A DNA stretch of 64,000 bases from Cypionkella sp. (GTDB taxonomy: Bacteria; Pseudomonadota; Alphaproteobacteria; Rhodobacterales; Rhodobacteraceae). Below are positions 45,745 through 55,444 of this stretch, one piece after another; position 1 is the first letter of the stretch, and each line of letters begins with the position of its first letter. The position numbers and the translations under genes were made by a program. The stretch spans positions 38,403 to 102,402 of the forward strand of contig NZ_JAUSBA010000050.1 of assembly GCF_030652235.1 (NCBI RefSeq), in the 5' to 3' direction. The notes under the pieces are model-generated. The model searched no databases and was not told where the DNA came from. It saw only the letters and a program-made list of their open reading frames with translations.

Positions 45745-46827
45745 TCACAATGCCAAATCCAGCGTCACCGGAAAGTGGTCAGAGGCGGAAAGCAGCGCAT
45801 CCGCCAGTTCCGGCACCGCCAGCACGCCGGGATCGTTGAACGGATGCCAAATCCGCCAGATCGGCTTTGTCGCCGCCAAATCCGGCGAGACCATGATGAA
45901 ATCCAGCAACGCCTCGAAATAACGCTTCTGCGGTTGCAGCCAGAACCGCGCCGAACTGGGGGCCAGCGCATTGGTCTCGGTCAGCGCCATTTCAGCATGA
46001 GGGTCATGCAATCGGGTCTGGTCACCCTGCCCCAGCACAATCTCAATCCCGGAATGGCCAAACAGCTTTTCATATTCATCCAACCCCGGACCATCGTTGA
46101 AATCGCCCATCACGATCAGGCCCTCGCCCGCCTCTAACTGCCGATCAATCCGCGCGCGCAGCCACAGACATTCCGCCAACTGCTTGCGGCGATTATCAAT
46201 CGAAATCCGCTTGAAGGCGGCATCATCCCCCGCCTCATGTGGCGCTTTCGATTTGGCATGAACCCCGATCAGCCGCAATGCGCGCGCCGATGTGGTGGTA
46301 ATAGCCAGTTCCAACGGTGGCTTGGAAAACCGCACCAGATCCTCCAGCCCATCGCCGTTGATATCCAGCCGTAACTGGCTGTCAAACCGCGGAGCGCCGG
46401 GCGCACCACGGCTGGGGGCAGGCTCGCCCTTCGGATCATGCCGCACAGAGAGCTTGTCAGGATCATATAGAAACGCAATTTCCTGTTCAGTTTCAGAGAC
46501 ATATCCGATAATCGCCTTGCGCGTCCGCAAGCCAAAATGCGCCGCAAAACGTTCCAATGCCGTCACGGTCGACCTGCGGCTGTTGGTATCCGGCGCTTCA
46601 ATGATCATCACGCCATCAGCATCCAAGGCGGTGAACACCACGCCCAAGGCCGCCAGTTGTTCGCCCCGAGTGATCTTATAGCGCGCCGAATACTCGCGAT
46701 CCTCCAGCAGATGCCCGCGATCATCGAACAAAGCGTTGAACCATTCGACGTTGTAACTGGCCAGACGAAGATGATCGGGCCTGAGTTGATCGGGCCTGAG
46801 TTGATCGGGCCGAAGCTTTTCGCTCAT
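45745..46827 (-). CDS. Endonuclease/exonuclease/phosphatase family protein
   Basis: A 360-residue cytoplasmic protein of the EEP (DNase I-like) fold. The metal and catalytic positions are visible: RLASYNVEWFN with the Asn near residue 26, VMIIEAPDTNSRR (Glu), GVHAKSKAPH, VMGDFNDGPGLDEY and the closing SDHFPVTLDLAL. Substrate (nucleic acid or phosphoester) is unknown. The N-terminus has a 5-residue tandem repeat (RPDQL, RPDQL, RPDHL). Its ATG overlaps the stop of the upstream DjlA-like gene. Confidence 0.87.
   Translation of the reverse strand: MSEKLRPDQLRPDQLRPDHLRLASYNVEWFNALFDDRGHLLEDREYSARYKITRGEQLAALGVVFTALDADGVMIIEAPDTNSRRSTVTALERFAAHFGLRTRKAIIGYVSETEQEIAFLYDPDKLSVRHDPKGEPAPSRGAPGAPRFDSQLRLDINGDGLEDLVRFSKPPLELAITTTSARALRLIGVHAKSKAPHEAGDDAAFKRISIDNRRKQLAECLWLRARIDRQLEAGEGLIVMGDFNDGPGLDEYEKLFGHSGIEIVLGQGDQTRLHDPHAEMALTETNALAPSSARFWLQPQKRYFEALLDFIMVSPDLAATKPIWRIWHPFNDPGVLAVPELADALLSASDHFPVTLDLAL
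46771..46812. repeat. 15-bp tandem repeat at the start of the nuclease gene
   Basis: Two exact copies of CTGAGTTGATCGGGC and a third partial one encode RPDQL repeats at residues 6-20. The unit is a multiple of three, so copy-number change would keep the frame. Confidence 0.8.
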
Positions 46828-47537
46828 GCGGCGACCTTGGCCTGAATCTCGTCCCAAGCCGCATTGATCGCGATCAACCGCCGCGTCGCCAGTTGCACCG
46901 CCTCGGCGGGAACCCCGCGCGCGATCATCACATCGGGATGGCTGTCTTTCACCGCCGCCCGCCATGCCGCGCGGGCATCGTCCAGGCTCGCCTGATGCGG
47001 AATCCCCAAAACATCGTAAGGGTCCCGCAGCGCACCATCGACAAATCGCCCGCGCAGCACCCGGAAACAGCGATCGTCCAGCCCGAAAATCTGCGCCACT
47101 TCGCGCAAAAACGCATCCTCTGCCGGGTGATATTCACCATCCGACATCGCGATCTGGAACAGACCTTCCAGAATGTCGATCAACACATTGCGGTCGTCAG
47201 CGCACAGAGGTAATCCCGGTTTATTGAACAAAGTCGCGACCTTACGGGCGTAAGAATCAAAGCCTGCCACATCCTGCCGCGCCAAGTTGTACACATGTGC
47301 GGCATTGGCTTCTTCGGCTTTCGAGATCGAAAATATCCGCCGAAACATCGCCACTTCGTCGCGGGTGACCTCGCCATCCGCCTTGGCCATCTTCGCGCCC
47401 AAAGCGATCACCGCAATGGTGAAGCCAACCGAGCGTTCCGGCGCCGCCCCGCCGCGCAGACGGTCGAACACAGCCGCCAACCCCTCGCCCGAGGCAAGGG
47501 CGGCAATGGCTTCGATGATGCGGTTCCAGATCGACAT
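46824..47537 (-). CDS. DjlA-like protein (TerB domain plus J domain)
   Basis: A 237-residue co-chaperone-like protein. Residues about 35-160 form a TerB-type helical domain with acidic repeats (KMAKADGEVTRDEVAMFRRI, QIAMSDGEYHPAEDAFLREV). Residues about 170-237 are a J domain with the diagnostic HPD in KDSHPDVM, which stimulates Hsp70 ATPase. Unlike E. coli DjlA no N-terminal membrane helix is obvious. It leads the nuclease gene with an ATGA overlap. Confidence 0.9.
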   Translation of the reverse strand: MSIWNRIIEAIAALASGEGLAAVFDRLRGGAAPERSVGFTIAVIALGAKMAKADGEVTRDEVAMFRRIFSISKAEEANAAHVYNLARQDVAGFDSYARKVATLFNKPGLPLCADDRNVLIDILEGLFQIAMSDGEYHPAEDAFLREVAQIFGLDDRCFRVLRGRFVDGALRDPYDVLGIPHQASLDDARAAWRAAVKDSHPDVMIARGVPAEAVQLATRRLIAINAAWDEIQAKVAA

Positions 47538-47568
47538 GGGGTCAGTCTATCGGTTTCTTTTACGGCTG

Positions 47569-48042
47569 TCAGGACAGGAATTTCTGCATCAGCACAAGAT
47601 CGATAAACCGGCCGAACTTAAAGCCCGCATCGCGGATGATCGCGATCTCGTGATAGCCAAGCGCCGCATGAAACCGCTGGCCTTCTGGGTTTTCGCCCGA
47701 CACACCCGCAATCATCTGATGCGCACCAGCGGCACGGGCATGATCCTCCACCGCCACCATCAACGCCCGCCCCGCGCCCATCCCGCGCGCAGAGGGCAAC
47801 AGGATCACCGAATGTTCCATGCAAGTGGCATAGCCGGGGCCGCTGCGAAATTGGCTATAAGTCGCAAAGCCTTGCACGCCGTTGTTGACGTGAACCAGAA
47901 AGCAATCCCGCGCCGCAATCATCGCCAACAGATCGGCCTCAGACTTTTCAGCCGAGTTAAACGTCACCGCCGTATCCCTGATCCACGGGTTCCACAAAGC
48001 CGCCAGCGCGCACGCATCCGCAGGCACAGCCGCCCGGATCAT
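47569..48042 (-). CDS. GNAT-family N-acetyltransferase
   Basis: A 157-residue acetyltransferase. The acetyl-CoA loop is at LLPSARGMGAGRALMVAVED (R-x-x-G-x-G/A) and the substrate side has WNPWIRDTAVTF near the N-terminus, which resembles the phosphinothricin acetyltransferase-like subgroup. The acceptor is not known. ATG 48042 overlaps the stop of the VOC-protein gene by four bases, so it belongs to the ppk-ppx run and is its last member before a 31-nt gap. Confidence 0.88.
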   Translation of the reverse strand: MIRAAVPADACALAALWNPWIRDTAVTFNSAEKSEADLLAMIAARDCFLVHVNNGVQGFATYSQFRSGPGYATCMEHSVILLPSARGMGAGRALMVAVEDHARAAGAHQMIAGVSGENPEGQRFHAALGYHEIAIIRDAGFKFGRFIDLVLMQKFLS

Positions 48043-48656
48043 TCCAACACACGCAGCCCATGCGGTGTGGTAAACGTCGCCCGCATCGCCTTCGCCACCC
48101 CCGGCACGATCACCACCCGGCGGTCGGTGAAAATGCTTGCAAGTGCAGCATTCAGCGCCTGCGCCTGCGGATGCGCTATCTCCAATCGCTGCAACCGCGC
48201 GCCACTTTCTGGCAAAGACTGCGCCGGGTGCAAAGACCCTGCCCATTCGATCAAAGCCGGGAAGCAACCGTCAAACGGCAGCTTGCCATCGCTGGGCACC
48301 ACCATCTGCCAGCGGTAATCTCCGCGCTGCAACGCCAACGGAATCCCCAACCCTTCCGGGCTGGCGGCCACTGCGGCACTTATACTATCACAACATGCAA
48401 CCCAGTTCGTGAGCCTCGCGCTGCCTTCGAAATTGTCTAAATCGAACCATCGCGGCCACAGCGGGGCTATCTGCGCCGGGTCCGCTGCGATCACCTCCAA
48501 GTACAGATCGCCAAGCCCCAACAGCCGGTTGTGCGTCGCCATATGCGGATGCTGACCGCCCCGCGCCAGCGCCACACCCAAAGCCGCCTCGACCGCAGCC
48601 ACCCCTTCAGCCAAATCCAGCGCCGATACTGCAAGGTGATCAAACCGCAGCATCAT
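48039..48656 (-). CDS. VOC/glyoxalase-like domain protein
   Basis: A 205-residue protein with a VOC-type fold of the Glyoxalase_3-like group (LRFDHLAVSALDLAEGVAAV near the start, then GDLYLEVIAAD, and the second module from about residue 110). The first His and the Glu of VOC metal sites are present, but its substrate is unknown. ATG 48656 overlaps the stop of the ppx gene by four bases, and its stop overlaps the GNAT start. Confidence 0.82.
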   Translation of the reverse strand: MMLRFDHLAVSALDLAEGVAAVEAALGVALARGGQHPHMATHNRLLGLGDLYLEVIAADPAQIAPLWPRWFDLDNFEGSARLTNWVACCDSISAAVAASPEGLGIPLALQRGDYRWQMVVPSDGKLPFDGCFPALIEWAGSLHPAQSLPESGARLQRLEIAHPQAQALNAALASIFTDRRVVIVPGVAKAMRATFTTPHGLRVLE

Positions 48657-50188
48657 GGCTGGACCCCCAAGCTGGTTTGCGCCTTCAATGCCTGCGCCAG
48701 CGAGTTAAACCGCGCCTCGGCGACCTCGCCAAACAGCCCGCGGCCTTCTTCGGTCAGTTGCAGTTCCAGCAGCCGCGTCGCGGGCTGCCACACCATGCGT
48801 CCCGCCCGCCGCGGATCGCCGACCGAAAACATCGCACCAAACCGCATCGCCTTGCCCAGAACTTCCGCGTCCAGCAGCTCATCTTCGCGCAGCAGCTTGA
48901 ACAAAGGCTCCATCCGCGAGCCATTGCGGCTATTTTTATAGCGGTGCAGCAGCGCCAGCCCCAAAAATACCCGGCCCGGATGATCCAAACCGCCCAAATT
49001 CGCCCGTGTGGCATTGTCAAAACACGCCTCGGCGCGATAATCTGGGTGCGCCCGCCATGTCGTGTCATGCAGCAAACAGGCGGTCTTGATCAGCCGCAGC
49101 CGCTCCTCACTCACCTCGGGGAACAAAGGCAGCAGAAATTCATACAGCTTTTTACCAAACCCAGGTATCCGCGACGAGAGCTTTTCTGCCATCCGCGCCG
49201 CCTCAATCAGCGGGTCGCGCGCGCGCAGTTTTTCCGGCATCTGCTCAAACAACAGCCCCTCGCGGATGCCATAAGCCGAGACGTCAATCTCCGAAGGTTT
49301 CAGCATCTTGATCAGCTCGCGCATCACCTCGCAGGCCAGCGGCACCAGCTCCATCCGCTCCACCCCAGTGCCAGTTTTGCTGCGCAACTGGCTTAGATCG
49401 CTGGCGGCAATCCAATCCATCGTTTCCAGCAAGTCCTTGGGCAGCATACGATATTCATGCAAAACCGTCAGCGGATAGCCGCGCCGCTCCATATCCAACC
49501 GCGCGATCACCCGCCAAGAGCCGCCCACCAGATAGATCCGCTCGCCTTCCGAATTCAACTTCGCCTGACAGTCCTTCAAAATCCGGTCGATGTGGGCTGC
49601 ACGCTTTTTCGGCGTGTCGCCAACCTGCTGCAATCGGAAAGGCCCCAACGGTGTTGATACCCGTTGCCCCACCGTGCCACCGCCGATTTTCGCCAGTTCC
49701 ATCGAGTTGCCGCCAATATCGCAGACAATGCCCTTCGCATCTGGCCAGCCCAAAAGCACGCCTTGGGCCGACAGCCGGGCTTCTTCGTCGCCGTCCACCA
49801 CCCAAATTTTCAACCCGGTCTGCGCCAACACTTCGGCCTGAAACTCTGGACCATCGGACGCTTCCCGCGCAGCAGCGGTTGCCACCACCGTCAGCGTCTC
49901 AATCCCCATCCCCTTTGCCAGCAACGAGAATCTTTTCAGAGCCAGCAGCGCCCGCCGCCGCCCTTCCGGGTTCAGCTTGCCGGTTTCGGCCAACCCCTTA
50001 CCCAGACCGCACATCAGTTTTTCGTTGTAGAAATACGCCGGTGAGCGCGCAGCGCCATCAAACACTACCATCCGCACCGAGTTTGATCCAACATCCACCA
50101 CGCCCACGCGGCTTAGCGCCCGCGCCGAAGCGTCGTCGAACAAGGGGCGGCCGAATGGGCCGTGGTCGTCGTCATGGTCTTCGCTCAT
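48653..50188 (-). CDS. ppx: Exopolyphosphatase (Ppx/GppA family)
   Basis: Releases phosphate from polyphosphate (or converts pppGpp to ppGpp). The 511 residues have the two-part ASKHA ATPase fold: VGVVDVGSNSVRMVVFDG at about 28-45 and GIVCDIGGNSMELAKIGGGT near 140-160, then an HD-like C-terminal helical domain (LLHDTTWRAHPDYRAEACF). ATG 50188 was preferred to the one at 50209. It lies 51 nt downstream of ppk, so synthesis and breakdown are encoded together. Confidence 0.93.
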   Translation of the reverse strand: MSEDHDDDHGPFGRPLFDDASARALSRVGVVDVGSNSVRMVVFDGAARSPAYFYNEKLMCGLGKGLAETGKLNPEGRRRALLALKRFSLLAKGMGIETLTVVATAAAREASDGPEFQAEVLAQTGLKIWVVDGDEEARLSAQGVLLGWPDAKGIVCDIGGNSMELAKIGGGTVGQRVSTPLGPFRLQQVGDTPKKRAAHIDRILKDCQAKLNSEGERIYLVGGSWRVIARLDMERRGYPLTVLHEYRMLPKDLLETMDWIAASDLSQLRSKTGTGVERMELVPLACEVMRELIKMLKPSEIDVSAYGIREGLLFEQMPEKLRARDPLIEAARMAEKLSSRIPGFGKKLYEFLLPLFPEVSEERLRLIKTACLLHDTTWRAHPDYRAEACFDNATRANLGGLDHPGRVFLGLALLHRYKNSRNGSRMEPLFKLLREDELLDAEVLGKAMRFGAMFSVGDPRRAGRMVWQPATRLLELQLTEEGRGLFGEVAEARFNSLAQALKAQTSLGVQP

Positions 50189-50239
50189 AGGTATTTCCGT
50201 TCGGGTCATTCAGCCGTAAAACTTGATGTCACATCGGCC

Positions 50240-52402
50240 TCAGGAAAGGTTTCGCACATCCTTCGCGCCCGCCTTACCGCGACCGGACAGCGAGGGATTC
50301 TCCATAAAGAAGCGGTGACAGTTGAAAGCGCTGCCGTCCACAGGCACCTGCTCCCGCTTGTAGGCACCACCGGGTTGCAACACCCAGGATTGTGTCTCAT
50401 CGGCAAGATTGGCGGCCATAATCTGCCCGACAATCTGCGCCTGCACGGTTGGATTGTGGATTTCCACCAAAGTCTCCACCCGCCGCGTCAGATTGCGCCC
50501 CATCCAATCCGCCGAGGAAATAAACACCCGCGCCTGCTTTGACGGCAGCCCGTGACCATTGCCAAAACAGATGATCCGGCTGTGCTCTAGGAAGCGCCCG
50601 ACGATGGATTTCACCCGAATATTCTCGGACAAGCCCTTGATTCCGGGGCGAACCCCGCAAATTCCGCGCACCACAAGGCTGACCTTCACCCCGGCTTTCG
50701 AGGCCGCATAGAACGCGTCGATCACATCCGGGTCGATCAGCGAATTGACCTTGCCCCAAATTTCCGCAGGCCGTCCGGCGCGAGCATGATCCGCCTCGGT
50801 GGCAATCATCTCCAGCAGCCGCGATTTCAGGGTGAACGGAGAAATTGCAAGATTTTCAAGACCTTGCGGCTCAACGTAGCCCGACAGATAGTTAAACACC
50901 CGCGTCGCATCGCGCCCCAAAGCGGCATCACAGGTGAAGAAACTAAGGTCTGTGTAGACCTTCGCGGTGATCGGGTGGTAATTTCCAGTGCCGTAATGGG
51001 TGTAGGTGACCAGATTTTCACCCTCACGCCGCACCACCGTACTGATTTTGGCGTGGGTTTTGTAGTTCATAAAGCCATAAACCACATGCGCTCCGGCGCG
51101 CTCCAACCGCCGCGATTGCCGGATGTTGGCCGCCTCATCAAACCGGGCTTTCAACTCGACCAGCGCCGTCACCGACTTGCCCGCCTCCGCCGCTTCGCAC
51201 AAAGCGGCAACGATCGGGCTGTCCCAAGAGGTGCGATAGAGCGTCTGTTTGATCGCCAGCACATTCGGATCACGGGCCGCCTGTTCCAGATAATTGATCA
51301 CCAAATCAAAGGTTTCATAGGGGTGATGCAGCAGAATATCCTTCTGCTTGATCGCCGCAAACAGATCGCCGCCATGGTCCTGCACCCGTTCCGGCACCCG
51401 TGGGGTGAAGCGTGGCCAGAGCAGATCAGGCCGAGACGACAACACCAGTTCCCTCAGATCAGCCACGCCCAAAAGCCCGCGCACCTCGACCATTTCATCG
51501 GGCGTCACACTCAGTTCTTCCATGATCAGCGCGCGCAATTCGGGCGGCGCACCCGACGACAGCTTTAGGCGAATGACTTCGCCGCGCCGCCGCCGCTTAA
51601 GTGCGGTTTCAAACTCGCGCACCAGATCTTCGGCCTCATCCTCGACCTCAAGATCACTGTCGCGCAGCACCCGGAACAGGCAATGCCCGCGATCTTTGTA
51701 GCCCGGAAACAACATATCCAGATGGATCAGCAGCAGTTCTTCCAGCGGCAAAAACCGATATTCGCCGTCTTTGTCGGGCAACCGCACAAACCGCGCAATC
51801 TGCTGCGGAATCGGCAAAAGCGCTTGCAGGCTGCGATGATCAGTCTCGCGCTCCAGCTGCAAGGCCAGCGAAAATCCGGTGTTGGGAATGAATGGAAAGG
51901 GATGCGCCGGGTCAATCGCGAGGGGCGACAAAACCGGGAACACCTTGTTCAGAAAGTGATCTTCCAGAAATTTCAGATCGCGCCCCGTCAGCTTGGAGCG
52001 CGTCAGCAGGGTGATCCCCTGCACATCCATCAGCTTTTTCAGCTTGTTGAACACCGCCTGCTGGGTGTGCATCAAGCGCCGGGCGTTGGCATGGATCAGC
52101 GTCAGCTGTTCGGCAGCCGAGCGGCCATCCTCGGAAGGCGTGAGATTCCGCGCCCGCACCTTGGCGCGCAGACCCGCCACCCGGACGGTGTAAAACTCAT
52201 CTAGGTTCGTCGCCGAGATCGACAAAAACCGCAGCCGCTCCAACAGCGGCACAGCGGGGTTTGACGCCTCATCCAGCACCCGCCAGTTGAACGCCAACCA
52301 ACTGAGCTCTCGGTTGAAAAACCGTCGCGGGCCGGTGATTTCGGCCTCGGGCACCTCAACAGCGGCGGGGAAGTCGTGCTTCAGAAAATCGGATTGGGTC
52401 AT
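50240..52402 (-). CDS. ppk: Polyphosphate kinase 1
   Basis: Reversibly makes polyphosphate from ATP. The 720 residues show the PPK1 domains: N-terminal [17 protein letters not shown] (about 28-45), the middle and head domains, and the catalytic C-terminal parts with the phospho-histidine region [17 protein letters not shown] and [20 protein letters not shown] (in part). It follows hdaA by about 45 nt and leads ppx, all leftward. Polyphosphate made here could be the cargo of the CHAD/CYTH proteins encoded at 60.9-63.7 kb. Confidence 0.96.
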   Translation of the reverse strand: MTQSDFLKHDFPAAVEVPEAEITGPRRFFNRELSWLAFNWRVLDEASNPAVPLLERLRFLSISATNLDEFYTVRVAGLRAKVRARNLTPSEDGRSAAEQLTLIHANARRLMHTQQAVFNKLKKLMDVQGITLLTRSKLTGRDLKFLEDHFLNKVFPVLSPLAIDPAHPFPFIPNTGFSLALQLERETDHRSLQALLPIPQQIARFVRLPDKDGEYRFLPLEELLLIHLDMLFPGYKDRGHCLFRVLRDSDLEVEDEAEDLVREFETALKRRRRGEVIRLKLSSGAPPELRALIMEELSVTPDEMVEVRGLLGVADLRELVLSSRPDLLWPRFTPRVPERVQDHGGDLFAAIKQKDILLHHPYETFDLVINYLEQAARDPNVLAIKQTLYRTSWDSPIVAALCEAAEAGKSVTALVELKARFDEAANIRQSRRLERAGAHVVYGFMNYKTHAKISTVVRREGENLVTYTHYGTGNYHPITAKVYTDLSFFTCDAALGRDATRVFNYLSGYVEPQGLENLAISPFTLKSRLLEMIATEADHARAGRPAEIWGKVNSLIDPDVIDAFYAASKAGVKVSLVVRGICGVRPGIKGLSENIRVKSIVGRFLEHSRIICFGNGHGLPSKQARVFISSADWMGRNLTRRVETLVEIHNPTVQAQIVGQIMAANLADETQSWVLQPGGAYKREQVPVDGSAFNCHRFFMENPSLSGRGKAGAKDVRNLS

Positions 52403-52446
52403 CGGGCCTTCATACTGATCAAAGGTAACGGCAGGGTGGCATAGTC

Positions 52447-53118
52447 TCACCCCACAACGGTCAAGTCCAGCACCTCAGCGGCCAAAGCCCGCGTCACCGG
52501 GCGGCCATGCGCCAACGCGCGGGCGTCGAGAAACTTCACCCATTCGCGCGCGGCAGCGAAGGATCGGTCCATCCGCGACACCAGATACGAGATCAGGTTC
52601 GGCGCAACCACAATCTGGCGATCCGCGAACAGTTTGATCAGCACCGCCGACAGCAGCATATCATCTGGCGGGTCCAGTTGTGCCACACCCGCTGCCTGCA
52701 TCCGGCTCAGCAGATCCGGCAGGTCCAAGCCCCAATCCCGCGGCGGGCTGGTCGCTGTCACCAACAAACCCCGCCCTGCCAGCAGATTGTGCAGATGAAA
52801 CAGCGCCACCTCGGCCTGCGTGTCGCCCGCGATGCGATCAGCATTCTCCACCGCCACCGGGTGCTGCGCCAGATGATGCAGATCGACCTCCGGCAGCTTG
52901 GCAGCCGAAATCACCTCGGCCCCCGCCATCTCGGCCCAGACGTGTGCAAGATGCGTCTTGCCCGCGCCTTCCGGCCCCACCAGCACCAGCTTGCCGCCCG
53001 GCCAGCCGCGCCACGCCTCTACCGCCGCCAAAGCCTGCGCATTGGCATCCGAGACAAAGAAATCCGCCCGCCTGAACGCTTCACCGCTGGGCAGATCAAA
53101 GGCCAGCTGCAAGGTCAC
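52447..53118 (-). CDS. hdaA: DnaA-related regulatory protein HdaA
   Basis: A 223-residue AAA+ protein homologous to DnaA but without the DNA-binding domain IV. It carries Walker [17 protein letters not shown] (about 49-64) and the N-terminal [20 protein letters not shown] with the likely clamp-binding QLAFDLP motif. Proteins of this kind stimulate DnaA-ATP hydrolysis together with the sliding clamp and so limit re-initiation of replication. Its start overlaps the perM stop by four bases and ppk follows. Confidence 0.88.
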   Translation of the reverse strand: MTLQLAFDLPSGEAFRRADFFVSDANAQALAAVEAWRGWPGGKLVLVGPEGAGKTHLAHVWAEMAGAEVISAAKLPEVDLHHLAQHPVAVENADRIAGDTQAEVALFHLHNLLAGRGLLVTATSPPRDWGLDLPDLLSRMQAAGVAQLDPPDDMLLSAVLIKLFADRQIVVAPNLISYLVSRMDRSFAAAREWVKFLDARALAHGRPVTRALAAEVLDLTVVG

Positions 53119-54212
53119 GCGTCGTTGTCCTCGTCCAGCGGCAAACCCATAGCATCTTGACCGGTGACCCCTTGATACAAAGGGCTCACGTGATACTGCG
53201 AGATTGCAAACCGGATCAGCACACCCATCGCCGCCGCCACCGGCACCGCCACCAGCATGCCGACAAAGCCGAACAGTGATCCGAACACTGACAGCGCAAA
53301 CATCAGCCAGACCGGATGCAGCCCCACCGATTTGCCCACCAGTTTCGGCGTCAGCACATTGCCCTCAAGGAACTGACCGATGGCAAAAATCCCCGCCACC
53401 AGCCCGATCGAGACCCAATCGCCCCAGAATTGGAACAGCGCCAGACCAATCGCCAAAACCCCGCCAACCAGCGCCCCGACATAGGGAATGAACGTGATCG
53501 CCCCGGCAATCGCCCCCACCACCAGGCCAAACTGCAAGCCCACCAGCATCAGAGACGTGGCGTAAAACGTCCCCAATGCAAGACAGACCGTCAACTGCCC
53601 GCGCACAAACGCCGACAGTGCATCATTGATCTCTCCGCCCAGACGCCGCACCACCGGGGCATGATCGCGCGGCAGCATCGCATCAATCCGCGCCACCATG
53701 TGATCCCAGTCGAGCAGCATGTAAAACGTCACCACCGGCACCACGACAATGAACACCACCGCCGACAGCAGGCTCAGCGCCGAGGTCAAAACCCCCTGCG
53801 CCAAAGCCGCCCCTTCGGCCTGAATCGCCGCACCGATTTCCGCCAAAGTGGTGCGGATGGTCGAGGTGCTATCGGTCAATTCCGGGAATTTCTCGATCAT
53901 AAAGCCTTGCAAACGCCGGGCGATTTCCGGGGCCGCATTGATCAAAGCCGAGGTTTGCTGGATCAGCGTCGGGATCACCGACAACACCAGCAGCACCATC
54001 AGCAGCAAGCCCACCAAAGTGATCACCGTGGTCGCCGCCACGCGGGAAAGCCCCAAGCGCTGCAATCGATCCGCCACCGGATCAAGGAAATAGGCCATAG
54101 CGCCCCCCACCAAAAACGGCAGCATCACCGAGCCCAGCAATAGCAGCAGCGTAAACAGCACCAGCAAGGCGATGCACCAGTATTTCACCTGCTCGCGCAC
54201 CGGAAGTGCCAT
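53115..54212 (-). CDS. AI-2E/PerM-family membrane transporter
   Basis: A 365-residue inner-membrane protein with about seven or eight helices, of the AI-2E exporter/PerM permease family. Typical parts are MAYFLDPVADRLQRLGLSR near residue 38-56 and GAIAGAITFIPYVGALVGGV near 245. ATG 54212 starts a hydrophobic helix; the longer upstream reading has no support. Such genes often precede hdaA in alphaproteobacteria, as here (ATGA overlap). The exported substrate is unknown. Confidence 0.88.
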   Translation of the reverse strand: MALPVREQVKYWCIALLVLFTLLLLLGSVMLPFLVGGAMAYFLDPVADRLQRLGLSRVAATTVITLVGLLLMVLLVLSVIPTLIQQTSALINAAPEIARRLQGFMIEKFPELTDSTSTIRTTLAEIGAAIQAEGAALAQGVLTSALSLLSAVVFIVVVPVVTFYMLLDWDHMVARIDAMLPRDHAPVVRRLGGEINDALSAFVRGQLTVCLALGTFYATSLMLVGLQFGLVVGAIAGAITFIPYVGALVGGVLAIGLALFQFWGDWVSIGLVAGIFAIGQFLEGNVLTPKLVGKSVGLHPVWLMFALSVFGSLFGFVGMLVAVPVAAAMGVLIRFAISQYHVSPLYQGVTGQDAMGLPLDEDNDA

Positions 54213-54514
54213 GTCATCGCCCCTTTTTGCTCGCCAGACATATCGCCTTTGGGGGCCCGCGTTGCAAGGGGAGGCAGGGCAACGGTGGGGCGCAGACCTG
54301 AACTTTGCCACAGTAAAACCCACCTGCCCGACAAAACCCAGCAAAATTCCCCATAAGCACGCGCTTATGACCGAGAAACTAAGCCTCTGGCCAATAGAAT
54401 GCTGCGCCATTGCCTGACATCTCAAGCTCATGCCCCAGCCGCAACACCGCGACACAGGGTTAGCCGATCCCCGGCAACAAAGGCTCAAACCAGAGCCCCT
54501 CAAAGGACGATCCG
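54213..54514. other. Divergent intergenic region between perM and the PepSY-like gene
   Basis: No gene supported. It should hold the promoter of the leftward perM-hdaA-ppk-ppx run and of the rightward PepSY-like gene. An inverted repeat CATAAGC-ACGC-GCTTATG lies at 54352-54369. Confidence 0.6.
54352..54369. promoter_or_regulatory. Inverted repeat, possible operator
   Basis: CATAAGC and GCTTATG, seven-base perfect arms around ACGC, roughly midway between the divergent starts at 54212 and 54515. Not T-rich, so not a terminator. Binding protein unknown. Confidence 0.4.
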
Positions 54515-54781
54515 ATGACCCGCATTTTGCTTCTGACCCTTGCTTTGCTTGCCACCCCGTTCGCAGCCTCTGCGATGCCCGCCGTAGGCGATATTGTCGG
54601 CACCAATGCCGAGGCTGCCAAGGCCGCGCTGGAAAAAGCCGGTTGCCCGGTCAACGCCTTTGAATCCGAAGATGGCAAGATCGAAGCCATCTGCACCGAT
54701 GCCACCACCGCGAAGAAAATGGATGTCACAATCGACCCGGCCAACGGCGCTATTTTGACCATCAAAGACAGCAACGATTGA
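54515..54781 (+). CDS. PepSY-like small periplasmic protein
   Basis: An 88-residue secreted protein: signal peptide to about residue 20 (TLALLATPFAASA), then one PepSY-like domain (VGTNAEAAKAALEKAGCPVN, then KIEAICTDATTAKKMDVTID and AILTIKDSND). Small PepSY proteins often accompany membrane redox proteins, and here the next gene is a cytochrome b561 whose ATG overlaps its stop by one base (TGATG). Confidence 0.82.
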   Translation: MTRILLLTLALLATPFAASAMPAVGDIVGTNAEAAKAALEKAGCPVNAFESEDGKIEAICTDATTAKKMDVTIDPANGAILTIKDSND

Positions 54782-55437
54782 TGGCACAAGCAGCATTGGG
54801 GGGCATCCGCCCCCCGGCCCCACGCCCACCGATCTTATGGGATCGCATCGTGCGCATCAGCCATTGGGGCATCGTCATCGTCATTCTGGCCAATGAGATC
54901 TTCACCAAGGGCGGCAGTCCCGTGCATGTCTGGTTCGGCTGGGGCGGCTTGGCCTTGCTGGTGCTGCGCATGGCTTGGGGCGTGATCGGCAACCCGGAAG
55001 CCCGGTTTTCTGCGTTTCCACCCAATCCCTTAGCCGCCCTCGCCCACATCAAACAGCTTTTCGCGGGCAAACCGCGCAGCTATGCCTCGCACAACCCTGC
55101 GGCGGCGATGATGGCCTATGCTTTGTGGGCCTGCATCGCGGTCATGGTGGCGACGGGTCTGACCATGTCCGGCCCCGATCCCTTCGCGGTGGCCGAACGC
55201 CAAGCCACTATCGACAGTGGGGATTGGTCACAGCTTGTGAAAACCGCCGATGCAGGCGAGGGTGGCGCGGAAGAAGCCTCAGCTTGGGTGAAAGACGTGC
55301 ACGAAATCACAGCCAATCTGATCCTGCTCTTGGTGGCGCTGCATATTGGCGGCGTGATCGTGGAAAGCGTGATGGTGCGACATAATCTGGTTCCAGCAAT
55401 GCTGGTGGGACGCCGCAAGGATAAATCCGGGAAGTAA
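54781..55437 (+). CDS. Cytochrome b561-family membrane protein
   Basis: A 218-residue di-haem cytochrome b561-like inner-membrane protein. The first haem His is in RIVRISHWGIVIVIL (about residue 27) and another is in LVALHIGGVIVESVMVRHNL near 195-214; four main helices are visible. It likely passes electrons across the membrane. It is coupled to the upstream PepSY-like gene and followed seven bases later by a membrane-tethered LuxR-type gene. Confidence 0.88.
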   Translation: MAQAALGGIRPPAPRPPILWDRIVRISHWGIVIVILANEIFTKGGSPVHVWFGWGGLALLVLRMAWGVIGNPEARFSAFPPNPLAALAHIKQLFAGKPRSYASHNPAAAMMAYALWACIAVMVATGLTMSGPDPFAVAERQATIDSGDWSQLVKTADAGEGGAEEASAWVKDVHEITANLILLLVALHIGGVIVESVMVRHNLVPAMLVGRRKDKSGK

Positions 55438-55444
55438 GCTGGCG

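Noticed and set aside
46771..46812. Short tandem units considered as a CRISPR array
   Set aside because: No spacers between the units; they lie inside a coding region and encode a peptide repeat. No cas genes are present.
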